Shown here: piece by piece, positions 21,510 to 33,300 of the stretch
How positions within the stretch are numbered: the stretch's first letter is position 1
Layout of the letters: every line of letters starts with the position of its first letter
Origin: Triglochin maritima
Taxonomy: Eukaryota > Streptophyta > Magnoliopsida > Alismatales > Juncaginaceae
DNA: 64,000 nucleotides
Direction: 5' to 3'
NCBI GenBank assembly: GCA_963682175.1
Contig: OY821775.1
Coordinates: forward strand, 28,766,053-28,830,052
Notes under the pieces: model-generated
Told to the model about the DNA's origin: nothing
The model's input: the letters and a program-made list of their open reading frames with translations, nothing else
Databases searched by the model: none
Program-made: the position numbers and the translations under genes

Positions 21510-21720
21510 GTGAACGAGTGCTATACTCGAGACGTAGGATCTAGGATCTGTTGTTAGATTAGCGCGAGTCAATGTAACGTTTAAATTTTCGCGATATGAA
21601 CTGCTCAAGCTAGGGCAGTTCCTAGCATTCCATTGTATGTTTTTTTGCATGTACGTTTATGGAGGCATCAATAAATTTAGCGGCTCTGCCGAGACCGCCC
21701 TTTTATTTTGCAAAAAAAAA
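20307..21720 (+). mobile_element. 5'-truncated ORF1-only LINE-like element, copy 1
   Basis: A 1.41-kb insertion begins inside an ORF1 zinc knuckle and ends in nine A. Flanks are gggagtgcagagagaga (20290-20306) and gggagagcagagagaga (21721-21737), a 17-bp target-site duplication with one mismatch. A possible poly(A) signal AATAAA is at 21670-21675. Compared with element C (36571-39050) the first 1.1 kb is missing. The 5' junction lies in a shared gaga word, typical of microhomology at a truncated LINE end. There is no ORF2. A copy with the same 5' junction and the same target-site mismatch lies at 44723-46116. Confidence 0.9.
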
Positions 21721-24010
21721 GGGAGAGCAGAGAGAGAAGGAGAGAGGAGATAGAGAATGAAGAGAAGGGAGAGAGGAGAGGGAAAAAGGGGAAGCGAGCG
21801 ACAGAAGGAGAGGGAGAGAGTAGAACAAGAGAGAAGGAGAGAGGATAAGGAGAGAGTTAGAAGGATAAGGAGAGAGGGAACGAGTGAGAAGGAGAAGAGA
21901 AAGTGGATAAGAGGGAGAACGAGAGAGAATGAGAAAAGGAGAAGCGAGAGGATGCGAGATGAGGAGAGAGAGAAAGAGAGAGAGGGACAAGAGGGAGAGG
22001 GCGGAGAGAGAAAGGAGAGTGGGAGAAGAAGGAGACGAAGAGAAGGAGAAGAGGGAAGAGGAGGGGAGAGGTGGAGAAGAAAAGAGAGACGGCGAGCGAG
22101 AATGAGAGATAGAGAAGGGAGAGATGAGAGTGGAGAAAAGAGGACAAGAAGAGTAGAGAGAGAAGGAGGGGGGAGAGAGGAAGAGAAAAGAGTAGAGGGG
22201 AGAGAAGGAAGAGAGGATAAAGAATGGAAAGGAAGGGAAAAGGAGAAACGAGAGAAGTAGAGGGAGGAGAGAGGACGGAGAAGAAGGAAGAGAGAGCGAG
22301 AGATGGAGGGGAAGAAGGAGGGAGTGGAGAAGAGGATAAGAGGGAGATAGAGAATGAAGGAGAATAAGAGGGAAGAGGCGTGAGAGAAGGAGAGAGGGCA
22401 CGAGAGAGGTAGAGAAGCGAGGGAAGGAGGAGAGAAGAGGAAGAGAGTGAAGAGAGGGGAAGTAGAGGGGAGAAAGGAGAAGATATATGGGGAGAAGGAG
22501 TGGGATAGAAGGAGAGAGAGCGAGAGACGGAGAGAGAGGAGGAGAAGGGAAAGAGGAGGATAGGGAAGGATAGGAAGAGGGAGAGAGAAGAAGAAGAGAG
22601 ATGGATAAGAAGGGAGAGGAGAAGGAGAGGGAATCGGAGGGAGATAGAGATGAAGAGAGGGAGAAGAGAGAAGGAGAAGAGGGAAGAGTGGGAGAGAGGT
22701 AAAGGAGAGAAGAGAGAGGGGTAGAGAGGTAGTGTCAGAAATACAGAGGGAAGGAAGAGACGGAGAGAGAGAGAATGGAGAGGAGAGAGAAGGAGAGGGA
22801 GAAAAGGAGAAGGGAGAGAAAGCAGGAGAGAGGGATAAGGAGAAGAGGGATAAAGGAGGGAGGGAGAGAAGAAAGAGAAAGACGGAGAAGGAGAGAGAAA
22901 ATGAGAAGGGAGAAGGGAGGAGGAGAAGGATAATGAGAACGAGAGAAGAGAGGAGGGAAGAGAGAGAAGAGGAGAGAAGGAGAGGAGAGGTTGGTAGAGA
23001 AGTCAAGGAGAAGAGAGAAGGGAGGGAGAGAGAGAAGGACAGAGACAGAGAAGAGAAAAGAGGGATAGGGATTGGGAGAGAAGAGAGAAGGACAGAGACA
23101 GAGAAGAGAAAATAGGGATAGGGATTGGGAGAGAAGAGAGAAGGACAGAGACAAAGAAGAGAAAAGAGGGATAGGGATTGGGAGAGAAGAGAGAAGGCAA
23201 ATAGGAAAGAGGTGAGAGAGATGGGAAGAGAGAGGAGGGAGAAGAAGGGAGAGAGATCAAGAGGAGTAGAAGGAGTTAGTGGGGGAGGGGGATAAGAAGG
23301 AGAGGGGTAAGAGGGAGATAGAGAAGGAAAAAGAGGAGAGCAAGGATAAGAGGAGAGAGAGATAAGAAGAGCGAGAAGGAGAAAGGAGAGAGGGAGGGGA
23401 ACGAGAGGGAGATGACGAGATAAAGAAGGGACGGTGAGAGAAAAGAGGAGACTAGAGGGGGAACGAGAGGAGATGGAGGGACAAGAGGAGAAGGAGAGAG
23501 AGCGGGAGAGAGAGAAGGAGAGGGGAGGAGAGAGAGGGAGGGGGAGAAGAGGGAGGGGACGAGAGGAGACGGAGGGATGAGAGGAGAGAGGAGAGAAGTA
23601 GAGGGAGAGCGGAGGAGAGGAAGAGAGGGAGAAGAGGGGAGAGAGAGAAGAAGAAGAAGAAGAAGAAGGATAGAGGAGGAGAGGTTGAACGAGAGAATGA
23701 GAAGAGGATAGAGAAGGAAAGGAGGAGGAGAGGGAATAGGGAAGTGAACGGGATAGAGAAGGGAGGGTAGAGATAGAGAGTGAGAGAGAGAAGGAGCGAG
23801 AGAGATAGAGGAGGAGAGAAGAAACGGGAGAGGAGAGAGATAAGGAGAAAGAGAAGGGGAGAGGAGGAGAGAAAAGGAGAAGGGAGTGAGTGATAAAAGA
23901 AAGATGAGGGAAGAGGATAGGAGAGAGGAGAAGAGGGAGAAGGAGAGAGGAGAAGGGAGAGAGAGAACGGGAAGAGGAGCAATGAAGGGAAGGAGGAGAT
24001 AGAGAGAGAA

Positions 24011-27000
24011 GGTGTCCCCCCTCCTTCTCATCCTCCCTCTACTCGTATAGTTCCCTTCTCGTTATCCTCTCTCTTCTTCTCCTTCTCCCCCTCTCACTCC
24101 TCTCTTCCTTCTATCCATGTAAGGATAACGAGAGAAGGAGAGAGTAAGAGGGAGATATACGAGGAGAAGAGGGAAGAGGAGAGAGAGGGGAAAAGAGGGA
24201 AGAGAGTCAAGAAGAAGAAGAGAGAAGGAAGAGGGAGAGTGAAGGAGTGAATAGGGAAGGAGAGAGGAAACGAGAGAAGAGGAGATAGATAAGGGTAGAG
24301 AGATAGAGAAGGGAGAGCAGAGAGAGAAGGAGAGAGGAGATAGAGAATGGAGAGAAGGGAGAGAGGAGAGGGAAAAAGGGGAAGCGAGCGACAGAAGGAG
24401 AGGGAGAGAGTAGAAGAAGAGAGAAGGAGAGAGGATAAGGAGAGAGTTAGAAGGATAAGGAGAGAGGGAACGAGTGAGAAGAAGAAGAGAAAGTGGATAA
24501 GAGGGAGAACGAGAGAGAATGAGAAAAGGAGAAGCGAGAGGATGCGAGATGAGGAGAGAGAGAAAGAGAGAGAGAGGCACAAGAGGGAGAGGGCGGAGAG
24601 AGAAAGGAGAGTGGGAGAAGAAGGAGACGAAGAGAAGGAGAAGAGGGAAGAGGAGGGGAGAGGTGGAGAAGAAAAGAGAGACGGAGAGCGAGAATGAGAG
24701 ATAGAGAAGGGAGAGATGAGAGTGGAGAAAAGAGGACAAGAAGAGTAGAGAGAGAAGGAGGGGGGAGAGAGGAAGAGAAAAGAGTAGAGGGGAGAGAAGG
24801 AAGAGAGGATAAAGAAGGGAAAGGGAGGGAAAAGGAGAAACGAGAGAAGTAGAGGGAGGAGAGAGGACGGAGAAGAAGGAAGAGAGAGAGTGAGAGATGG
24901 AGGGGAAGGAGGGAGTGGAGAAGAGGATAAGAGGGAGATAGAGAATGAAGGAGAATAAGAGGGAAGAGGCGTGAGAGAAGGAGAGAGGGCACGAGAGAGG
25001 TAGAGAAGCGAGGGAAGGAGGAGAAAAGAGGAAGAGAGAGAAGAGAGGGGAAGTAGAGGGGAGAAAGGAGAAGATATATATGGGGAGAAGGAGTGGATAG
25101 AAGGAGAGAGAGTGAGAGACGGAGAGAGAGGAGGAGAAGGGAAAGAGGAGGATAGGGAAGGATAGGAAGAGGGAGAGAGAAGAAGAAGAGAGATGGATAA
25201 GAAGGGAGAGGAGAAGGAGAGGGAATCGGAGGGATAAAGGAAGGAGGAAAGAAGAAAGAGAAAGACGGAGAAGGAGAGAGAAAATGAGAAGGGAGAAGGG
25301 AGGAGGAGAAGGATAATGAGAACGAGAGAGGAGAGAGGAGGGAAGAGAGAGAAGAGGAGAGAAGGAGAGGAGAGGTAGGTAGAGAAGTCAAGGAGAAGAG
25401 AGAAGGGAGGGAGAGAGAGAGAAGGACAGAGACAGAGAAGAGAAAAGAGGGATAGGGATTGGGAGAGAAGAGAGAAGGACAGAGACAGAGAAGAGAAAAA
25501 AGGGATAGGGATTGGGAGAGAAGAGAGAAGGAGAATAGGAAAGAGGTGAGAGAGATGGGAAGAGAGAGGAGGGAGAAGAAGGGAGAGAGATCGAGACGAG
25601 TAGAAGGAGTTAGTGGGTGAGGGGGATAAGAAGGAGAGGGGTAAGAGGGAGATGGAGAAGGAGAAAGAGGAGAGCAAGGATAAGAGGAGAGAGAGATAAG
25701 AAGAGCGAGAAGGAGAGAGGAGAGAGGGAGGGGAACGAGAGGGAGATGACGAGATAAAGAAGGGACGGTGAGAGAAAAGAGGAGACTAGAGGGGGAACGA
25801 GAGGAGACGGAGGGACAAGAGGAGAAGGAGAGAGAGAGCGGGAGAGAGAGAAGGAGAGGGGAGGAGAGAGAGGGAGGGGGAGAAGAGGGAGGGGACGAGA
25901 GGAGAGAGAAGAGAAGTAGAGAGAGAGCGGAGAGCGAGAATGAGAGATAGAGAAGGGAGAGATGAGAGTGGAGAAAAGAGGACAAGAAGAGTAGAGAGCG
26001 AAGGAGGGGGGAGAGAGGAAGAGAAAAGAGTAGAGGGGAGAGAAGGAAGAGAGGATAAAGAAGGGAAAGGGAGGGAAAAGGAGAAACGAGAGAAGTAGAG
26101 GGAGGAGAGAGGACGGAGAAGAAGGAAGAGAGAGAGCGAGAGATGGAGGGGAAGAAGGAGGGAGTGGAGAAGAGGATAAGAGGGAGATAGAGAATGAAGG
26201 AGAATAAGAGGGAAGAGGCGTGAGAGAAGGAGAGAGGGCACGAGAGAGGTAGAGAAGCGAGGGAAGGAGGAGAGAAGAGGAAGAGAGAGAAGGAAGAGAG
26301 GGGAAGTAGAGGGGAGAAAGGAGAAGATATATATGGGGAGAAGGAGTGGGATAGAAGGAGAGAGAGCGAGAGCCGTAGAGAGAGGAGGAGAAGGGAAAGA
26401 GGAGGATAGGGAAGGATAGGAAGAGGGAGAGAGAAGAAGAAGAGAGATGGATAAGAAGGGAGAGAGAGATGAAGAGAGGGAGATAGAGATGAAGAGAGGG
26501 AGAAGAGGGAAGCGTGGGAGAGAGGTAAAGGAGAGAAGAGAGAGGGGTAGAGAGGTAGTGTGAGAAATACAGAGGGAAGGAAGAGACGGAGAGAGAGAGA
26601 ATGGAGAGGAGAGAGAAGGAGAGAGAGAAAAGGAGAAGGGAGAGAAAGCATGAGAGAGGGAGATAAAGAGAGAGGGATAAGGAGAAGAGGGATAAAGGAG
26701 GGAGGGAGAGAAGAAAGAGAAAGACGGAGAAGGAGAGAGAAAATGAGAAGGGAGAAGGGAGGAGGAGAACGAGAGAGGAGAGAGGAGGGAAGAGAGAGAA
26801 GAGGAAAGGAGATGAGAGGTAGGTAGAGAAGTCAAGGAGAAGAGAGAAGGGAGGGAGAGAGAGAGAAGGACAGAGACAGAGAAGAGAAAAGAGGGATAGG
26901 GATTGGGAGAGAAGAGAGAAGGACAGAGACAGAGAAGAGAAAAAAGGGATAGGGATTGGGAGAGAAGAGAGAAGGAGAATAGGAAAGAGGTGAGAGAGAT

Positions 27001-27796
27001 GGGAAGAGAGAGGAGGGAGAAGAAGGGAGAGAGATCGAGACGAGTAGAAGGAGTTAGTGGGGGAGGGGGATAAGAAGGAGAGGGGTAAGAGGGAGATAGA
27101 GAAGGAGAAAGAGGAGAGCAAGGATAAGAGGAGAGAGAGATAAGAAGAGCGAGAAGGAGAGAGGAGAGAGGGAGGGGAACGAGAGGGAGATGACGAGATA
27201 AAGAAGGGACGGTGAGAGAAAAGAGGAGACTAGAGGGGGAACGAGAGGAGACGGAGGGACAAGAGGAGAAGGAGAGAGAGAGCGGGAGAGAGAGAAGGAG
27301 AGGGGAGGAGAGAGAGGGAGGGGGAGAAGAGGGAGGGGACGAGAGGAGACGAAGGGATGAGAGGAGAGAGAAGAGAAGTAGAGAGAGAGCGGAGGAGAGG
27401 AAGAGAGGGAGAAGAGGGGAGAGAGAGAAGAAGAAGAAGAAGAAGAAGAAGGATAGAGGAGGAGAGGTTGAACGAGAGAATGAGAAGAGGATAGAGAAGG
27501 AAAGGAGGAGGAGAGGGAATTGGGAAGGGAACGAGATAGAGAAGGGAGGGTAGAGATAGAGAGTGAGAGAGAGAAGGAGCGAGAGAGAGATAGAGGAGGA
27601 GAGATGAAACGGGAGAGGAGAGAGATAAGGAGAAAGAGAAGGGGAGAGGAGGAGAGAAAAAGGAGAAGGGAGTGAGTGATAAAAGAAAGATGAGGGAAGA
27701 GGATAGGAGAGAGGAGAAGAGGGAGAAGGGGAGAGGAGAAGGGAGAGAGAGAACGGGAAGAGGAGCAATGAAGGGAAGGAGGAGATAGAGAGAGAA
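24011..27796. repeat. Expanded satellite monomer with a partial second copy
   Basis: This monomer is 3786 bp, about 1.25 kb longer than usual. At about 25928-25934 the agagagcggag part is joined back to agcgagaatgag, the same junction as at 6168-6172. The monomer then repeats its middle part down to the next strand-switch block. Just downstream both loci also share the variant gtagagagcgaagg. This suggests one ancestral recombinant was copied within the array. Confidence 0.72.
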
Positions 27797-30358
27797 GGTG
27801 TCCCCCCTCCTTCTCATCCTCCCTCTACTCCTCTAGTTCCCTTCTCGTTATCCTCTCTCTTCTTCTCCTTCTCCCCCTCTCACTCCTCTCTTCCTTCTAT
27901 CCATGTAAGGATAACGAGAGAAGGAAAGAGTAAGAGGGAGATATACGAGGAGAAGAGGGAAGAGGAGAGAGAGGGGAAAAGAGGGAAGAGAGTCAAGAAG
28001 AAGAAGAGAGAAGGAAGAGGGAGAGAGAAGGAGAGAATAGGGAAGGAGAGAGGAAACGAGAGAAGAGGAGATAGATAAGGGTAGAGAGATAGAGAAGGGA
28101 GAGCAGAGAGAGAAGGAGAGAGGAGATAGAGAATGGAGAGAAGGGAGAGAGGAGAGGGAAAAAAGGGAAGCGAGCGACAGAAGGAGAGGGAGAGAGTAGA
28201 AGAAGAGAGAAGGAGAGAGGATAAGGAGAGAGTTAGAAGGATAAGGAGAGAGGGAACGAGTGAGAAGGAGAAGAGAAAGTGGATAAGAGGGAGAACGAGA
28301 GAGAATGAGAAAAGGAGAAGCGAGAGGATGCTAGATGAGGAGAGAGAGAAAGAGAGAGAGAGGGACAAGAGGGAGAGGGCGGAGAGAGAAAGGAGAGTGG
28401 GAGAAGAAGGAGACGAAGAGAAGGAGAAGAGGGAAGAGGGGGGGAGAGGTGGAGAAGAAAAGAGAGACGGAGAGCGAGAATGAGAGATAGAGAAGGGAGA
28501 GATGAGAGTGGAGAAAATAGGACAAGAAGAGTAGAGAGAGAAGGAGGGGGGAGAGAGGAAGAGAAAAGAGTAGAGGGGAGAGAAGGAAGAGAGGATAAAG
28601 AAGGGAAAGGGAGGGAAAAGGAGAAACGAGAGAAGTAGAGGGAGGAGAGAGGACGGAGAAGAAGGAAGAGAGAGAGCGAGAGATGGAGGGGAAGAAGGAG
28701 GGAGTGGAGAAGAGGATAAGAGGGAGATAGAGAATGAAGGAGAATAAGAGGGAAGAGGCGTGAGAGAAGGAGAGAGGGCACGAGAGAGGTAGAGAAGCGA
28801 GGGAAGGAGGAGAGAAGAGGAAGATAGAGAAGGAAGAGAGGGGAAGTAGAGGGAGAAAGGAGAAGATATATGGGGAGAAGGAGTGGGATAGAAGGAGAGA
28901 GAGCGAGAGACGGAGAAAGAGGAGGAGAAGGGAAAGAGGAGGATAGGGAAGGATAGGAAGAGGGAGAGAGAAGAAGAAGAGAGATGGATAAGAAGGGAGA
29001 GGAGAAGGAGAGGGAATCGGAGGGAGATAGAGATGAAGAGAGGGAGAAGAGAGAAGGAGAAGAGGGAAGAGTGGGAGAGAGGTAAAGGAGAGAAGAGAGA
29101 GGGGTAGAGAGGTAGTGCGAGAAATACAGAGGGAAGGAAGAGACGGAGAGAGAGAGAATGGAGAGGAGAGAGAAGGAGAGGGAGAAAAGGAGAAGGGAGA
29201 GAAAGCAGGAGAGAGGGAGATAAAGAGAGAGGGATAAGGAGAAGAGGGATAAAGGAGGGAGGGAGAGAAGAAAGAGAAAGACGGAGAAGGAGAGAGAAAA
29301 TGAGAAGGGAGGAGGAGAAGGATAATGAGAACGAGAGAGGAGAGAGGAGGGAAGAGAGAGAAGAGGAGAGAAGGAGAGGAGAGGTAGGTAGAGAAGTCAA
29401 GGGGAAGAGAGAAGGGAGGGAGAGAGAGAGAAGGACAGAGACAGAGAAGAGAAAAGAGGGATAGGGATTGGGAGAGAAGAGAGAAGGACAGAGACAGAGA
29501 AGAGAAAGGGAGGGATAGGGATTGGGAGAGAAGAGAGAAGGAGAATAGGGAAACAAGTGAGAGAGATGGGAAGACAGAGGAGGGAGAAGAAGGGAGAGAG
29601 ATCGAGAGGAGTAGAAGGAGTTAGTGGGGGAGGGGGATAAGAAGGAGAGGGGTAAGAGGGAGATAGAGAAGTAGAAAGAGGAGAGCAAGGATAAGAAGAG
29701 AGAGATAGAAGAGCGAGAGGAGAGAGGAGAGAGGGAGGGGAACGAGAGGGAGATGACGAGATAAAGAAGGGCCACGGTGAGAGAAAAGAGGAGACTAGAG
29801 GGGGAACGAGAGGAGACGGAGGGCAGGACAAGAGGAGAAGGAGAGAGAGAGAGAGAGCGGGAGAGAGAGAAGGAGAGGGGAGGAGAGAGTGGGAGGGGGA
29901 GAGAGGGAGGGACGAGAGGAGACGGAGGGATGAGAGGAGAGAGAAGAGAAGTAGAGAGAGAGCGGAGGAGAGGAAGAGAGGGAGAAGAGGGGAGAGAGAG
30001 AAGAAGAAGAAGAAGGATAGAGGAGGAGAGGTTGAACGAGATAATGAGAAGAGGATAGAGAAGGAAAGGAGGAGGAGAGGGAATAGGGAAGGGAACGAGA
30101 TAGAGAAGGGAGGGTAGAGATAGAGAGTGAGAGAGAGAAGGAGCGAGAGAGATAGAGGAGGGGAGACGAAACGGGAGAGGAGAGAGATAAGGAGAAAGAG
30201 AAGGGGAGAGGAGGAGAGAAAAAGGAGAAGGGAGTGAGTGATAAAAGAAAGATGAGGGAAGAGGATAGGAGAGAGGAGAAGAGGGAGAAGGGGAGAGGAG
30301 AAGGGAGAGAGAGAACGGGAAGAGGAGCAATGAAGGGAAGGAGGAGATAGAGAGAGAA

Positions 30359-33300
30359 GGTGTCCCCCCTCCTTCTCATCCTCCCTCTACTCCTCTAGTT
30401 CCCTTCTCGTTATCCTCTCTCTTTTTCTCCTTCTCCCCCTCTCACTCCTCTCTTCCTTCTATCCATGTAAGGATAACGAGAGAAGGAGAGAGTAAGAGGG
30501 AGATATACGAGGAGAAGAGGGAAGAGGAGAGAGAGGGGAAAAGAGGGAAGAGAGTCAAGAAGAAGAAGAGAGAAGGAAGAGGGAGAGAGGACAGAATAGG
30601 GAAGGAGAGAGGAAACGAGAGAAGAGGAGATAGATAAGGGTAGAGAGATAGAGAAGGGAGAACAGAGAGAGAAGGAGAGAGGAGATAGAGAATGGAGAGA
30701 AGGGAGAGAGGAGAGGGAAAAGGGGGAAGCGAGCGACAGAAGGAGAGGGAGAGAGGATAAAAAGAGAGTTAGAAGGATAAGGAGAGAGGGAACGAGTGAG
30801 AAGGAGAAGAGAAAGTGGATAAGAGGGAGAACGAGAGAGAATGAGAAAAGGAGAAGCGAGAGGATGCGAGATGAGGAGAGAGAGAAAGAGAGAGAGAGGG
30901 ACAAGAGGGAGAGGGCGGAGAGAGAAAGGAGAGTGGGAGAAGAAGGAGACGAAGAGAAGGAGAAGAGGGAAGAGGAGGGGAGAGGTGGAGAAGAAAAGAG
31001 AGACGGAGAGCGAGAATGAGAGATAGAGAAGGGAGAGATGAGAGTGGAGAAAAGAGGACAAGAAGAGTAGAGAGAGGAGGGGGAGAGAGGAAGAGAAAAG
31101 AGTAGAGGGGAGAGATGGAAGAGAGGATAAAGAAGGGAAAGGGAGGGAAAAGGAGAAACGAGAGAAGTAGAGGGAGGAGAGAGGACGGAGAAGAAGGAAG
31201 AGAGAGAGCGAGAGATGGAGGGGAAGAAGGAGGGAGTGGAGAAGAGGATAAGAGGGAGATAGAGAATGAAGGAGAATAAGAGGGAAGAGGCGTGAGAGAA
31301 GGAGAGAGGGCACGAGAGAGGTAGAGAAGCGAGGGAAGGAGGAGAGAAGAGGAAGAGAGAGAAGGAAGAGAGGGGAAGTAGAGGGGAGAAAGGAGAAGAT
31401 ATATGGGGAGAAGGAGTGGGATAGAAGGAGAGAGAGCGAGAGACGGAGAAAGAGGAGGAGAAGGGAAAGAGGAGGATAGGGAAGGATAGGAAGAGGGAGA
31501 GAGAAGAAGAAGAGAGATGGATAAGAAGGGAGAGGAGAAGGAGAGGGAATCGGAGGGAGATAGAGATGAAGAGAGGGAGAAGAGAGAAGGAGAAGAGGGA
31601 AGAGTGGGAGAGAGGTAAAGGAGAGAAGAGAGAGGGGTAGAGAGGTAGTGCGAGAAATACAGAGGGAAGGAAGAGACGGAGAGAGAGAGAATGGAGAGGA
31701 GAGAGAAGGAGAGGGAGAAAAGGAGAAGGGAGAGAAAGCAGGAGAGAGGGAGATAAAGAGAGAGGGATAAGGAGAAGAGGGATAAAGGAGGGAGGGAGAG
31801 AAGAAAGAGAAAGACGGAGAAGGAGAGAGAAAATGAGAAGGGAGGAGGAGAAGGATAATGAGAACGAGAGAGGAGAGAGGAGGGAAGAGAGAGAAGAGGA
31901 GAGAAGGAGAGGAGAGGTAGGTAGAGAAGTCAAGGGGAAGAGAGAAGGGAGGGAGAGAGAGAGAAGGACAGAGACAGAGAAGAGAAAAGAGGGATAGGGA
32001 TTGGGAGAGAAGAGAGAAGGACAGAGACAGAGAAGAGAAAGGAGGGATAGGGATTGGGAGAGAAGAGAGAAGGAGAATAGGAAACAAGTGAGAGAGATGG
32101 GAAGACAGAGGAGGGAGAAGAAGGGAGAGAGATCGAGAGGAGTAGAAGGAGTTAGTGGGGGAGGGGGATAAGAAGGAGAGGGGTAAGAGGGAGATAGAGA
32201 AGTAGAAAGAGGAGAGCAAGGATAAGAAGAGAGAGAGATAAGAAGAGCGAGAAGGAGAGAGGAGAGAGGGAGGGGAACGAGAGGGAGATGACGAGATAAA
32301 GAAGGGACGGTGAGAGAAAAGAGGAGACTAGAGGGGGAACGAGAGGAGACGGAGGGACAAGAGGAGAAGGAGAGAGAGAGAGAGAGCGGGAGAGAGAGAA
32401 GGAGAGGGGAGGAGAGAGTGGGAGGGGGAGAAGAGGGAGGGGACGAGAGGAGACGGAGGGATGAGAGGAGAGAGAAGAGAAGTAGAGAGAGAGCGGAGGA
32501 GAGGAAGAGAGGGAGAAGAGGGGAGAGAGAGAAGAAGAAGAAGAAGAAGAAGGATAGAGGAGGAGAGGTTGAACGAGATAATGAGAAGAGGATAGAGAAG
32601 GAAAGGAGGAGGAGAGGGAATAGGGAAGGGAACGAGATAGAGAAGGGAGGGTAGAGATAGAGAGTGAGAGAGAGAAGGAGCGAGAGAGATAGAGGAGGGG
32701 AGACGAAACGGGAGAGGAGAGAGATAAGGAGAAAGAGAAGGGGAGAGGAGGAGAGAAAAAGGAGAAGGGAGTGAGTGATAAAAGAAAGATGAGGGAAGAG
32801 GATAGGAGAGAGGAGAAGAGGGAGAAGGGGAGAGGAGAAGGGAGAGAGAGAACGGGAAGAGGAGCAATGAAGGGAAGGAGGAGATAGAGAGAGAAGGTGT
32901 CCCCCCTCCTTCTCATCCTCCCTCTACTCCTCTAGTTCCCTTCTCGTTATCCTCTCTCTTTTTCTCCTTCTCCCCCTCTCACTCCTCTCTTCCTTCTATC
33001 CATGTAAGGATAACGAGAGAAGGAGAGAGTAAGAGGGAGATATACGAGGAGAAGAGGGAAGAGGAGAGAGAGGGGAAAAGAGGGAAGAGAGTCAAGAAGA
33101 AGAAGAGAGAAGGAAGAGGGAGAGAGGACAGAATAGGGAAGGAGAGAGGAAACGAGAGAAGAGGAGATAGATAAGGGTAGAGAGATAGAGAAGGGAGAAC
33201 AGAGAGAGAAGGAGAGAGGAGATAGAGAATGGAGAGAAGGGAGAGAGGAGAGGGAAAAGGGGGAAGCGAGCGACAGAAGGAGAGGGAGAGAGGATAAAAA

